A DNA stretch of 64,000 nucleotides from Pseudocercospora fijiensis CIRAD86 (lineage: Eukaryota > Ascomycota > Dothideomycetes > Mycosphaerellales > Mycosphaerellaceae): contig NW_006921532.1 of assembly GCF_000340215.1 (NCBI RefSeq), positions 8,181,735 to 8,245,734 on the forward strand, read 5' to 3'. A program made the position numbers and the translations under genes. Of this stretch, positions 31,907-43,012 are shown one piece after another (positions within the stretch are counted from its first letter, which is position 1; every line of letters starts with the position of its first letter). The notes beneath the pieces were generated by a model. It was not told where the DNA came from. It was given only the letters and a program-made list of their open reading frames with translations, and did not search any database.

Positions 31907-33368
31907 ATGACCATACATCTTTATGCCGAGCATTTGGTCAACATCCGCGCGCTTTCCCTCCAGGCGGCTTTGTCCACAGTTTCCAACCAGCAGACGAGAG
32001 CGACGTTGTCTGCCGATGGCGACACACTGAGCCTTGAGCACGAAGGCGAAAGTGCAAGCATCAGACTCCCATTCCAAGTGCCCGGCGCACATAGTGATGC
32101 GACACTGACTATCCCGGCGGCACCGACGAAGGACCTGAGCTTTCGTGTGTCACTGCAGGAAAATCCAGAATCCAATGGACTGCTCACAAACACCGCTATC
32201 GACAGCGAAAACGTGGTGCCATGGGCGGCCGATGCTCTGACAGCTGACACAGAGATACGATGTGTGCACTGCTCTTCTGTTCTTGTGCAGCGCCATTCGG
32301 TCGCAATATGGAAGAATCTGCCCTCAGAAAATTGGGCGGAGATGATGGACTTCTGGCACTGTCACAGGCCACATGTTCCTCACAGCCATGATCACGAAGC
32401 ACCAGCCAAAGGTTATGGCGCTGACAGCACATTGAGAATACAATCGGGGCTGGGCTTAGTCGATCCTATCGATTTCGTATTGGCACCTGAAAATTGCTCA
32501 TCGCTAAAGGTAGGTGTCTTCATGTCCCTCGTTATCCTTTTCCCTTCTACACATCCGGACCCAAAAGAACTGGCCCTTTCAGGCCGCAAGGTCGCAAGCT
32601 ATGGAAGCGCTGGGATATGGCCGTCCGAGATCAAGCAGACGAAGCTGCGAAACGGCATCAGCCCACCGTGGTTGATCTGTTGACGCTCTTCTGTCGCCGT
32701 CCTGCTTTTCACCGTCACGTCTAGGAGCTCATGGGCCTGATGGGATTATCGCATGATACATACACGCGTGGGTATATAGTGCTCAGTATTAAACGCCTTG
32801 TACTGATTCCAATCCTTCCCAGATCTCCTCCATTGCCTCATCTGATCATGATGAAATCCTTCGATGTTCAACATGCAATACTATCGTCGGCCATGTGCAC
32901 ACGAGCGGAGGCTATAAGGTCCGAAAACAGCACCTCTCGCTGTCCTCCTCGCCATCGCACAGATCAGCCTCCTACCCACCCGAGAAATGGCTCGCTTGTC
33001 TACTCTTGGCAAGCATCGACACACAAGGCGTTCGCAAGTTTACTGTTCGAAGCTCAACCTCTGACCATATCGCCCTGAAGCTCTGGATTTTCACACCAGA
33101 TATCAATGTGTCGTCGTCAACAACCACAGCAAGCGCGCCGATTCGTGCTGTTAAGATCTTCTGGCAAGACTGGACGCTCGCCTCAGACGATATAGGTGCC
33201 TTAAACCGACAGGCATTGATGGAAGGTGAACTCGAGCTACCACCACAGGAAATGGATCAGCTCCGTGACAAGCTCATGCAAAGTAAATCCATGCTACCCG
33301 AGCCAGCACGGAAATTCCAAGATTGGAATGTGGCTCTCCTGCCCCGCTTCAGACTCGATGAGCTGTGA
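31907..33368 (+). CDS. E2-binding, HECT-like E3 ubiquitin ligase (HECT_2 family, UBE3D/Ipa1-like)
   Basis: Two exons, 31907-32509 and 32823-33368, give 382 residues. Intron 32510-32822 (GTAGGT donor, CCCAG acceptor, phase 0) is long for this genome at 313 nt. Splicing joins ENCSSLK to ISSIASSDHDEIL and brings the zinc-binding pair RCSTC into frame. Exon 1 has RCVHC and the family signature LPSENWAEMMDFWHCH (about 144-159). Exon 2 has YPPEKWLACLL, PIRAVKIFWQD, and the terminal FQDWNVALLPRF. Proteins of this family bind a ubiquitin-conjugating enzyme and act as E3 ligases. The yeast member also affects mRNA polyadenylation (family knowledge). The ATG is preceded by a CATC context typical of fungal starts. 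Confidence 0.85.
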
Positions 33369-33438
33369 TACTGGCCATTAATCAGATCAGATCTTCAAAG
33401 TTTCAGACTAGAAAGCGACAGCATTTGAACAAAAAAGT

Positions 33439-35412
33439 CTACAGCATTATTGGGCCTCCTGCGCCCTGAAAGATGTTCCCAACGATTCCCGCCAGCGCAG
33501 CTAGCTCCGCTGCGACGCTCGTCTTGCTTTGAGAAGCTCCTTCCCGGCCTGCGCCACGTTCGACCTCCTCATCGCCTTCGCCACGTAGGCGTCGCTGATC
33601 CTGATTTGGCATGAGCGGAATATCGTCAGCAGAGCCTCTCCCGGACATTGACTCCAGATAGGCTTTGTGTAGCATTTCCTGTTCAGACGCAACTTGTTCG
33701 CGGAAGGACATGCTGGCTACCCGTTGCTTTGCCTTGTCAGTGCAAGACGGGACTCTGTCGAAGTATTTCTGGATATTTGCTGTCTCGAAATCGCCAGCTT
33801 TCACAGCTCGATTAACAGCGTTGACCGCATCCGCGAGGTTTTTTTCTCGATTGTCTGCCGCCATCTTTCTTATGTTCGCCTTCGGGGGCGTGACTGCCAG
33901 ATTCGCACGGCGCACATTCCTCATGGCGGAATCGATCTCGATGGCAATCGGGCTTTTGGTTCTTTCCCTTTCCCGAGGCTCAACAACGGGCACATTTCGC
34001 AGTGAAGGATCAATCATTCGTTCAAGACCTTCCATACCCTCCAAGATTGCTGCTTCCTCGTCATCGTCATGCCTGGCAGCATCTCCAGGCGCCAAGTCAG
34101 AGGACAGACTGTAGTGAGGGCTCGCAATTCCTGCCAATGGGCTAGACAGCTTGAAGTTGGGAAGCAAAATGGCACTTCGATAGGGAAAATTCGCGAGCCG
34201 ATCTTCATAATTCACCGCCGAGCCATCGCCGATGTCTTCCAAGCTCGCATCAGCAGGAAGGGCACCGCTGGCAAACGGATACCCAGCAGAAGCCGATTCA
34301 AGAGCCATCGCGCTGTCCTGCCTGAATAACTTTTGAAATCCTCTCTGAGTCTTCTTCCCAAAGTCTTCGATATTCCCCCATGTCTTACTGAGACTTCTGC
34401 TGGCTTTTCTCCCAGTATTGGCGACAGCGCTTACAGAGGCTCGTGTGATCCTCTCGACGCGTGCTTGCTCTCGCCACTCGTCCGATCTTCCTCCATCGTC
34501 AACGCCGGGGTTGCTTTCAGAAGCATCACTGCGCACTTCTCGACAAGTCACAGTCTGGCGTCGGTCAGGACTGGCACTCGGAGGCGGGTCTTGCCATCGA
34601 ATGGTCGATCGTCGACGAAAATGACTTTGCAGACTTTTCCTCTTCTGCCGTTGTCGCTCAAAGTACCCTGGATTTGAATCCGAACCACTCTGGTCAACCG
34701 AACCGAGAGCAGCATCGGACTGCGGCTTTTGCTGTTTGCTGCGAAGGCTCAACTGGAAAAATTTCCCAAAAAGGGCGGAAGGTGTGGTGGCCTCGACTGA
34801 TCCTGATTTCTCGTCTGGACTGAGCTCGGTAACTGTTCCCGCCTGAATGTCGACGTCTGGTGCGTTTGGGGCGCTCTGGAATGTACAAAGGACCTCGTCG
34901 GCCGCTCTTCGTGGGGACATTTCCATGCGTTGGTACGTGTCCTGTGGTGAGCCCATTCGGATAGCATTCTTTTCGACGATAGATGGAGGGAGAGCATGTC
35001 GATCGCGATGCGCGCGGATAGGATAGTCGAACATCGATTCTTGAAGATCGATAGCCGGAGCTACTGAGTAAATTGATGAGGCGTCGTCTCTCCGGGACTC
35101 TTCCAGCAAAGCTCTGGTCGAAGCATTTGGAGAAGCAGCATTGCTCTCAGCATCAAAGAGACCTCCTGCTATGTTCATGCTTCCACCAACGGTGCACCGT
35201 CGCATCGCGGTCTCCGCACTCAATCTGTCGCTCGCTCCCATCGCTGGATCATCGCTTCTTGTATTGTCGAAGAAAATTCGTCCATGCCGCTTCGATGTCA
35301 GATCGGCTTGATGTCGCGGTCCAGATTGACCTCTCGTAACGAGCGGAGGGAGAGCTCCATCCTCGAACTCGGACTGATGAGCCATCAGAGCTTGGCTAGA
35401 TGAATTGGACAT
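33439..35412 (-). CDS. Hypothetical Ser/Arg-rich protein
   Basis: 657 residues from the ATG at 35412 (context ACAATG). The frame is open for 80 more codons, but only from a TTG. I recognise no domain. It is polar and largely disordered, with many Ser/Asp/Arg tracts, an Arg-rich patch (RRRSTIRW), TPPKANIRKMAADNREKN near residue 530, and a Gly/Ala/Ile-rich C-terminus ending FQGAGGPIML. The 70-bp gap to the convergent ligase gene means the two 3' ends probably overlap. A 6-kDa plus-strand frame at 33665-34114 lies antisense and looks like chance. Function unknown. Confidence 0.65.
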   Translation of the reverse strand: MSNSSSQALMAHQSEFEDGALPPLVTRGQSGPRHQADLTSKRHGRIFFDNTRSDDPAMGASDRLSAETAMRRCTVGGSMNIAGGLFDAESNAASPNASTRALLEESRRDDASSIYSVAPAIDLQESMFDYPIRAHRDRHALPPSIVEKNAIRMGSPQDTYQRMEMSPRRAADEVLCTFQSAPNAPDVDIQAGTVTELSPDEKSGSVEATTPSALFGKFFQLSLRSKQQKPQSDAALGSVDQSGSDSNPGYFERQRQKRKSLQSHFRRRSTIRWQDPPPSASPDRRQTVTCREVRSDASESNPGVDDGGRSDEWREQARVERITRASVSAVANTGRKASRSLSKTWGNIEDFGKKTQRGFQKLFRQDSAMALESASAGYPFASGALPADASLEDIGDGSAVNYEDRLANFPYRSAILLPNFKLSSPLAGIASPHYSLSSDLAPGDAARHDDDEEAAILEGMEGLERMIDPSLRNVPVVEPRERERTKSPIAIEIDSAMRNVRRANLAVTPPKANIRKMAADNREKNLADAVNAVNRAVKAGDFETANIQKYFDRVPSCTDKAKQRVASMSFREQVASEQEMLHKAYLESMSGRGSADDIPLMPNQDQRRLRGEGDEEVERGAGREGASQSKTSVAAELAALAGIVGNIFQGAGGPIML

Positions 35413-35810
35413 TGTCGTGCTGGCAAGGTCTTTGCGTCTGCACCTCTGCAATTTAGCAGTGCGTCTATCTGTGTATATCCGAGTGCTCTGCATCAATCGA
35501 CATGGACGCGGGGATACGCCCATCGGGCGATCTTGGTGCAACTTGTCATTACTGCTGGTATTTTTCTCCGGTTCTGTGGAGAGTGCTGCTGACCATTCGA
35601 GCTTTTCCGCTTGGTCAACCACATACGGCTCCAGCACTGACTTGGGTAACAAATGAGAGGGACGGCAATACTAGAAGACTTACTCCACGGGATCGATTGC
35701 ATTCGTAAGACTATGGCATCTTCGGCACACCCCTATCTCTCTTGTGAACGTTCCACGTTCGATGCATGCATGATCGAAAGTATACCATATGCTTTGCTTA
35801 TATGCTTTGC

Positions 35811-36458
35811 TTACCACTGCTTCAGTGCAACCACAGCTTCCCACCCAGTGATGCGATCGTCGGTGACGGTCGTACCAACACATTCTGTCAAATAAGCTTC
35901 GTAGCTAGCTTGTGTGCCGTCTGCCAACGCAGTCTCCACCGATGCCTCACACTGCGTTTTCAGAAACCAGGCAGCGCTCGCAAAGCTCCATTTATCACTA
36001 GCATTGATGAGGGCAAGCACCTCAGCAGGACCTTGAGCTGCCGCAGCCGTCACTTTTGCAGTCGTGATGCTGTCGTCCTTGGCGTTGGCAGCGATCCACT
36101 CTGCGTACTTTTGATTGAATGCTGGTGACTGCATGTTGCGAGTCCCCTGCCCTGGCGTGCCTGGGGCTGGGAAGTGGTTGCGGTTGTACTTGAAATCACC
36201 GGTTTCGAAGAGGATAATGGAGACGAGCGCGGCTTGGGCGCCGAAGCTCGGGATTTTGAACTCGCGGAAGCTGAGGGCAATGTTGGGTGCTGCAACTTCA
36301 GCTGTCGCGCATTCTTCTGGATAGGTTGCGGCTTCGCAAGAGGTGGTGTTGGGCGCGATCTTGATCAGGTCGGCGGCAGATATGCAGGAGCGCTTCTGCG
36401 GTAGGGCGGTAATGGTTGAGGTCAGGCCAAGGAGGCCAAGGATGGTTGATGCGAGCAT
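35811..36458 (-). CDS. Small secreted protein of unknown function
   Basis: 215 residues from the ATG at 36458. The open frame runs 46 codons further upstream, but this Met starts a clear signal peptide (MLASTILGLLGLTSTITA, cleavage near ALPQKR). The mature part has four Cys (CISAADL, TSCEAATYPEEC, TQCEAS, TECVGTT regions), a conserved-looking core (FETGDFKYNRNHFPAPGTPG) and an Ala-rich second half. I cannot name the family. Such proteins are common in plant-associated Dothideomycetes, where some are effectors, but nothing in the sequence shows that role. Confidence 0.72.
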   Translation of the reverse strand: MLASTILGLLGLTSTITALPQKRSCISAADLIKIAPNTTSCEAATYPEECATAEVAAPNIALSFREFKIPSFGAQAALVSIILFETGDFKYNRNHFPAPGTPGQGTRNMQSPAFNQKYAEWIAANAKDDSITTAKVTAAAAQGPAEVLALINASDKWSFASAAWFLKTQCEASVETALADGTQASYEAYLTECVGTTVTDDRITGWEAVVALKQW

Positions 36459-38131
36459 GTTGTTGCTGTCGTTCGGCTTGTGTTGCTCGGATGTTGCCAA
36501 ACGTTGGTCGGTGTCGTCAGTCAAAGGTCCAGCCTTGACGAGAAGCAGAAGACGGCACTTCTTGTGGTGAGCTTTGGAAACAGTGAAGGGTGACAATGTG
36601 ACAATGGAAACGCCTCGAGGCTCCGTGAAGTCAGTGAAGTGAGGAGATGTCTTGCATGATGTCCGAGTTGCGCCGCAATCTAATGAATGATGTGAAGGAA
36701 TGTCAGGCTTACATACAGGAGTGGAAGTAGCAGTACAGGTCGCGAGTGGCTGCGTGAGGAGGAGGTTATTTATGTATGCAGATCAGCCTCTTCAGCTCTC
36801 GGTATGGAGACGGAGACGCGAGCGGTTCGGCCATGTCGAGCACCGGGGATGTGGATGTGTGGTGCCGTCAAGCAAACACAGGCGGATGGGCGTCAAATAG
36901 ACGGGGACGTGCAATGTGAGAGTGCGAGTGCGAGTGCGCAGCTGCCGTTTCAAGCTTGTGAAGTCGCGACGAAGCAGAGGAGGAGCGTTAGCGTGCTGGG
37001 CTGGGGCTGTCTCGACAGCGACAAGGATGCCGGCGCCAATGGAGAATCGGCTCTCGCTTCGCTTCGCTTCGCTTGACCTGCGACAAGCCGATGATGCCGA
37101 TCTCAGCATACGGAACGTGAGGTCTGTTCCTGCATGAAACAAGCGTGGAAGTCGCTGGACGTTCGGTGACCAAGTCCGGCGGCCGGGTGCTGCGGCACGT
37201 GTAGATGTTCCGTGTCCGCTCTACACCATTCGCGAATCGCAACCGCGCAGTGCTCGCACGGAGTGACGGAGTTCCGCTCGAACTGCCAGCGTGTCTCGAA
37301 ATCGTCTTCACGCGGCCGTGTGAGTGGCATGCTGTCAGTCGACTCATCAGCCTGCAAGGCTTGCGGCACGGCACAGCACAGCACGTGTTTGTTCCTCCCG
37401 ACCCGCCAGCCAATCGTCGGATTAAGCTCTCTCTCGTACTCGTCCCGCTAGACCGGTGAAAGCGGCATCCCGGGCAGAGCCTGAGGCGCGACTGGTTTGA
37501 TCGCATCGCGACTCCGAAGGCAGAGACAGGAAGAGAGAGTGAGCCTTAGGCAGAGGTGGTGAGATCAGACAAATGCAGAGCCTTTCATCAGCGTCAGAGA
37601 AGCAGACACGCGCCCAGAAATTGCGACGTCGTTATAGAACTATTATAAACACGCCGGCCGGACCACGCACGCTAGTCGCAGGCTGTAGTTCTAGCAGGCA
37701 GCAGCGAGCTTACTGCGCCTCGCCTCGCCTCGCCTCGACATCACCTCCAACGATCGATTTCTTCTCACCAAACCCTCCCTCCCTCCCTCAGGCTGCAACA
37801 TTGAGTGACTTTGCACGACTCCCAGCGGCCGCCATCATCGCCTCTCCACCTCCAACTTCTGCCGCCCGTTACTCATCAACACGCCTCTGCACACCCAGAA
37901 GCTCTCCGCGCGGCGCGTGTCACATCGACGAGGCCGCACCTCTGACTGTCAGCACTTTTGCTGCTAGCCTCGCAACTCTGCTGTAGCCGCTCCATTCCTT
38001 GGACGCTTACTGCGATTGCATCACAAGTTGTGAGTCACCTCCATATCCCCGTGCTTGCACACTCTAACTCTCTCCTAGGCCTGCCATCCATCCCACTACG
38101 CTACCGACTCACCAGTACTCCGGCCGCCAAC
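36459..38131. other. Long intergenic/5' leader region of the C2H2 factor gene
   Basis: 1.7 kb without a convincing protein gene. It has short repeats GAGTGCGAGTGCG (36917-36940), GCTTCGCTTCGCTTCG (37060), GCCTCGCCTCGCCTCG (37718) and CCCTCCCTCCCTC (37785). A leader intron is likely at 38030-38078 (GTGAGT donor, CTCTAACTC branch, CTCCTAG acceptor). Confidence 0.5.
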
Positions 38132-40799
38132 ATGTCCGCCGCCACGACTACCAATCCGCGTCGCCGCCCGGCTAGGGCCACTGATCCCGCGAATCTAATC
38201 GATGCTCTACAGAACATGTCGATCCGTAAAGGAGATACCTTCCATCCCAACACCAACACCAGCAAGAGCAGCTTCTGGGACCCACTAGAGTCTAGGTCCA
38301 AAGCGACGTCCATGCCGCTCCGCTCTACCACATCTCCAAAGTCTTTGGAAGATCTGCTTCTGGGCGCCGGCGAGCGTCAGGTTGCGTCCCTCCTCAATCG
38401 AGTCGACCAAGCCGTCGCTGCTAAATCCAAGACGGCTTTGGGCAATGTGCTGAGCGAGCCAGAGGTCTTGCCGTTGCCGACCTTCATGGTGAATGGAGCA
38501 TCGTTGCCCGAGCGTGCCCAGAAGACTCGCATTCGACATCACAGCCATTCTTCTGACAGCGGCATTGGATCTTCAATCGCTGACTCTGAGGAGTCCGGCT
38601 CGACAGCCAAGCAATCCACCCGAACCGGTGAGCAAGCTTCCAGATCTATCCATGAATGCGCTAATGCAATTCGAGCAGTCCGCAGTGCCCCTGCTGGCAC
38701 CACTCAGTCATTCAACGCCATCTCTGACGCCGCAGAGGAGCGTGGATTGAGCAAGTACGCTGCCGACCAAATCCACAAGCACATTATCAAGCCCATCCTC
38801 CAGGAGGAGTCACTCCAAGACTTCCATGATTTGATCAAAGACGTTCCTGCTCGGATTGGCAGCAAGGAGATCAAGACTCTCCGTGATCTCGAAAAGACCC
38901 TCATCTTCCTCGCACCGGTAAGTTCTCGCATCCGTCTTGATTCGGATTGCGCTTTTACTCATGGCTGTTCTGGCGTTCAGGATTATTCTGCGACTCCTTC
39001 GAAATATCTTCAGTTTTGCGAACGTACCATCCGCGTCCTCCACACCACTGTCACCACTCTTCACGAGTCCGACCAGCGCTCTGTGCCAAAAGACCGACCG
39101 TATACGCAAGGTTACTTTTTCGACTTGGTGGAGCAGGTGTGTTTTGGCTCTCAAATGCTGGAGGCCGCCCTGGTTATTGACCCTATCTCGCAGATCCGCC
39201 GCTACGCAACTATTCTGGCAGCAACTCGTGAAGCCGAGGCCAAGGGCAAGAAGCCCGAGAACGACGCAATGGATACTGCAGAGTACGTATCTTTCCCTTC
39301 CTATTGTTGCCAAGTGCCATTGTCGCGTTGGTGCCTAGCGAAATTCACTCAATGTGACAATAGCTCACAAGTGAACTTTGCTATTGCTCTGTCTCGGACC
39401 GTATAAGACCTCTCGTCTTTCACGCTTCTCGAGAACATTGCCAACCACAAAGCCATCGTCAACAGCCACCTGCCTTCAACCCTCAAACGTCAAAATGCAG
39501 CAGGTTGCTAACCCAGTTGCGAACAGGGATCCGCAGGTGAAACTGCATGCTGGAATGACTCACGGAAAGCCGGCTGAGCTTATTTACAACAATGCGAACG
39601 GCAAAGCTATATCACTCGCTGACGGCCGCACTGTCTCTGAGGAGGAACTCGTATCCTCGTCCATGAAGCGACCAGCAGAATATGTCGACGATGACGATGC
39701 CCTTCGCTCCATGGCGAGGCGCAAGAAGAACGCCAAGCCAGAGATTCATACTTGCGAACTCTGCTCGAAGGAGTTCAAGCGCCCGTGCGATCTCACGAAG
39801 CACGTCAAGACACATGAGCGTCCATGGAAGTGCCCTGAGATGGACTGCAAGTACCACGAGTATGGCTGGCCAACAGAGAAGGAGCGCGACCGCCACGTCA
39901 ACGACAAGCACTCCTCTGCGCCATCACTCTACCACTGTCTCTTCAAGCCATGCCCTTACACTTCGAAGCGCGAGTCCAACTGCAAGCAACATATGGAGAA
40001 GGCACATGGCTGGAACTATGTGCGCTCCAAGAGCAATGGCAAGGGTCGTGCTTCTACCGTCACCCGTCTTCCCCAAGGCTCCGTTCCACCATCACCATCT
40101 TCGGCGATGCTGACCCCGCTGACACCCATCGCGCCGTCGCCATCGACGCACTCTTGGTCTGAGTCCTCGAGACGCGGTTCAATGGCGCCACCACCTACGG
40201 CTGGCCCAAGCAACTACAACACTCCATCGTGGGGCACACCAGCTCCCGACTTTGTCCAGCACTTCAACATGGACAATGTCCAATTCGATTTCAACGACAT
40301 CCAGTCTTGGCCGACCTCAGCTTTCCCCATCACGCCTGCGATGAGCGAGGAGCGTCGCCCATCCACGAGCTTGTCGTCCAACTCTATGCAGTTCGATGGC
40401 AGCTCCTTTGACGATGCTTCCCCACATATGTTTACCTTCAACGACAACGACTTTACCTTCCCGGAGAACTTCCAGCAGTTCACACCGAACTCCAGTGTGG
40501 CAGGTCCAAGCTCTGGTGCACCACAAGCCTCACCCGGTGCCCATATGGATCAGACATTCACGGATGCCGCAATGATGGATGCCGGTTATGGTCCCACTGA
40601 GGATTTCACGCTCTTTGGCGGCAATTCGGGTCACGACACCCAGAGTGCTGACATGTTTCCCACCCTCGATCAGAGCAGCTGGGGACAGATGAGCTCTAAC
40701 AACTATGGTTCTCACTTCGACAATGTCCCCGCTCTGCCGGCCGGCAACACCAACAGTGCTTTGGCAGAGCTCTTCCCTGAGCTTGTCGACAAGAACTAG
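38132..40799 (+). CDS. C2H2 zinc-finger transcription factor (three introns)
   Basis: Exons 38132-38917, 38981-39136, 39194-39282 and 39527-40799, about 767 residues. Introns are 63, 57 and 244 nt, with GTAAGT, GTGTGT and GTACGT donors. The first two keep frame if retained, but splicing restores the helical segment YFFDLVEQ-IRRYATILAATR. The N-terminal half is a conserved fungal region (SSDSGIGSSIADS, QDFHDLIKDVPARIGSKEIK). The C2H2 array spans about 420-505: CELCSKEF..H..TH, CPEMDCKYHEYGWPTEKERDRH, CLFKPCPYTSKRESNCKQH. The C-terminus is rich in Ser/Pro/Gln/Phe, typical of an activation region, ending ALAELFPELVDKN. It is a nuclear DNA-binding regulator; the target pathway is not evident. Confidence 0.85.
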
Positions 40800-41126
40800 C
40801 AAAGCCGCCAGTTATTGCAACCCGAAGCGCGGCGGGAGGACGTCAAGCTTTCACGAAACAGCATTACGACTTTATGGATTTTATGACAGTACGGTTTGAG
40901 TCTTTTCTATCGGCGATGGAACTGAATACTCCCGGAAATACGTGTACGAGAATGGCATGCACTGTGCTGCCTCTTTTTTACCTTGGTGATATGAGATGGA
41001 GGAGATACTACCAAGGCGTTGATTTATGGATGGACACTGCTCCTTCTCAGATTGTACCATAGATAGGCTGGACAGCTCGAAACAAGAATGGAGTCGACGC
41101 CAAGCAGGATTGCCTCAATAGCAAAT
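40800..41126. other. 3' flank of the C2H2 gene up to the MULE
   Basis: Probable 3' UTR and spacer. No gene seen. It ends in TAGCAAAT (41119-41126), the left copy of the MULE target duplication. Confidence 0.6.
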
Positions 41127-41172
41127 GGGCCCATTTAAAGTCCCATATCAGCGTCCGAGCGCCTGACCCACC
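41127..41172 (+). repeat. MULE left terminal inverted repeat
   Basis: 46 bp matching the reverse complement of 58315-58360, with two differences. The inner half reads CAGCGTCCGAGCGCCTGACC. Confidence 0.93.
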
Positions 41173-41808
41173 AAGAATAGGCTCAGCCTGCCGCAGCGGA
41201 CTCGGTGAGATGTAGAAGTCCGCTCCGTAGTATGCGTGACTATAGAAAACGTGATCTCGCCGTCGCCGCGCGTCGCTGTTGCTAGGTCGACGGTATACAG
41301 GTTAGGGTAGTAGTAGTAGTAGTAGTAGTAGTGCGATTTCCGCTAGTATACTAAATATCGCGAACGAGAGGTCGTACGGTCGTAATTTAATAGATTTCGC
41401 ACTATTTTAATAGATTTTGACGACCCTAGCATCTCTACTAATAGATACAGATTATATTACTAAAAATAAAGCTAAAGTTTGTTAGCAAAATAGCGGTATA
41501 GCGAAATTCGAGGTATTGTTAGCGATTATAGCTAATTGTCGCTATTTTAATAATATTAATATATATTAGAGAGCGGCGGTGTATAAGGTATACTACTATA
41601 GACCTATATCGCGCTCGTAGGCGCGTATTACTACCTATTTAACGCCGGTATTGTCGGTAGAGGTATAGAATAGCTACTAGTTACCTCCGCTACGGTAGAA
41701 TTTAAAGGAAAACACGTAGAAAACGCGTCGATACCGCCTAGAACTGCTAGCGGCGCTTCTTTACTAAAATTTTAGTAAAAAGGCGCCGCTAGTATTCGCT
41801 CGGGTACG
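41173..41808. other. MULE 3' non-coding end
   Basis: No gene. It holds a TAG/TAGTAG triplet microsatellite at 41308-41331 and the palindrome at 41746-41793. Confidence 0.6.
41746..41793. repeat. Long palindrome (24-bp arms, no loop)
   Basis: GCTAGCGGCGC...TTACTAAAA faces TTTTAGTAAAAAGGCGCCGC, with only a few mismatches between arms. It could form a cruciform or a hairpin at the 3' end of the transposase transcript. Confidence 0.7.
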
Positions 41809-41813
41809 TGTTC

Positions 41814-41921
41814 ACTTGAAGTGTGTGTGATGGTTGATTGAGTGTCTATGGAAGAAGCGAGAAGTCGCTAAATAGGGTGCCGCGTGTGCACGGACCTAGG
41901 CACATGCCTCAGGATTCAACT
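41814..41921 (-). repeat. Copia-type element 3' LTR (108 bp)
   Basis: Minus strand starts AGTTGAATCCTGAGGCATG and ends CACTTCAAGT. Nearly identical to 43013-43120. Confidence 0.9.
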
Positions 41922-41999
41922 CACCCCCTCGTGCACATACAAGGCACGTTGGTGAATACAAAGTCGCTCAAATCAAACAAAGAGGTATCAGTCAATAGC

Positions 42000-42330
42000 C
42001 CAGGCTTCCTGCCCTTACAATGGCCATTCAGTTCAGTCAGCAACCCAGGCTTCTTGCCCTTAGATGGTTGTTCGGTTTCAGCAACCCAGGCTTCTTGCCC
42101 TTAGATGGTTGTTCAGTTAGTCAGTAGCCCAGGCATCTTGCCCTTAGATGGCCATTTAGTCAGTCCGCCGCACCCCCTGCATCCAGCAGGTTTGAGTGTT
42201 GATTGCGGTTTAGTCAGTAGCCACGACACCCCCTGCTTCTTGCAGGTAGGTGCTTAAAGCAGCCGTTCAGTCAGTAGCCACGACACCCCCTGCTTCTTGC
42301 AGGTGGGTGCTTAAAGCAGCCGTTCAGTTA
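42000..42330. repeat. Minisatellites inside the Copia-type element
   Basis: Two repeat types. CCCAGGCTTCTTGCCCTTAG occurs with short spacers (about 42000-42150). A unit of about 55 bp containing CACCCCCTGCTTCTTGCAGG then GTGCTTAAAGCAGCC follows (about 42170-42325). Confidence 0.75.
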
Positions 42331-42332
42331 TG

Positions 42333-42490
42333 GTTCAGTCGTGTCAGGTTCAGTCGTATCAGGTTCAGTCGGTTCAGGTTCAGTCGGTTCAGGTTCAGTC
42401 GGTTCAGGTTCAGTCGGTTCAGGTTCAGTCGGTTCAGGTTCAGTCGGTTCAGGTTCAGTCGGTTCAGGTTCAGTCGGTTCAGGTTCAATC
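42333..42490. repeat. 15-bp tandem array GGTTCAGGTTCAGTC
   Basis: About nine to ten near-perfect copies. On the minus strand (element sense) one frame reads repeated EPEPT just after the gag remnant's stop, so it may derive from a coding repeat. Confidence 0.88.
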
Positions 42491-42880
42491 AGTTGATAGC
42501 TCAGGGGCCGGGTTATTGTAGGCAGAAGGTATAATGGCTATATTGGCCACTTGCTTGTTCAGCTTGTCTTGGTCCTTCTCCTGCAGTTTCTTGAACCATT
42601 CAGGTGCCAGTTCAGGGTTCTTCTTAAAGCAGGTCGGACTATGCTTCCTGTTGCAGTAGTCGCAGTACTGCTTCTTAGTCTTCTTCTTAGTCTTAGCTTT
42701 AGCCAAATTGGCAGGGACCATCGGGTCCAAAGTAAGCTGTCGGCGGCAATCGTCGCGTAGATTAGTGCAGGCCTTGTCGAATGTTATGTCCTTCAAATTG
42801 ACAGTCTAGTAGTTGGCAAGTGTGAGTTTGCGAATGCCGCCAGTCGCGACAGTCGCAGTAGTCGAGTCGGAAACGGCCAT
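42485..42880 (-). pseudogene. Truncated Copia gag with zinc knuckle
   Basis: ATG at 42880 opens AVSDSTTATVATGG then KLTLANY, a usual Copia gag start. After an in-frame TAG, the sequence jumps to the distal part with basic KAKTKKKTKK, a CCHC-type knuckle (CDYCNRKHSPTCF) and NPELAPEWFK. The central capsid region is missing, so an internal deletion created this short element. The distal part is open for 103 codons. Confidence 0.75.
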
Positions 42881-43000
42881 CTTGGCTGTTTAGTTGCAGC
42901 GCTTAGCTGTTCAGTTGTCGGTCTTAGTCAGGTCTTGTTCGCACCCCCTGCTTTGCGCAGGAGGGTGTTCAGTCTTGATCAGGTCTGCGGTAGCAGTCGA

Positions 43001-43012
43001 GGGCTCATAACC
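43001..43012 (-). other. Primer-binding site for a half initiator tRNA-Met
   Basis: GGTTATGAGCCC on the minus strand is the exact complement of GGGCTCATAACC, the anticodon-stem segment of eukaryotic tRNA-iMet. It abuts the 5' LTR with no gap. Priming by a cleaved tRNA-iMet is known for Copia-type elements. Confidence 0.88.

Noticed and set aside
42333..42490. CRISPR-like array
   Set aside because: Head-to-tail 15-bp minisatellite without spacers, in a eukaryotic LTR element.
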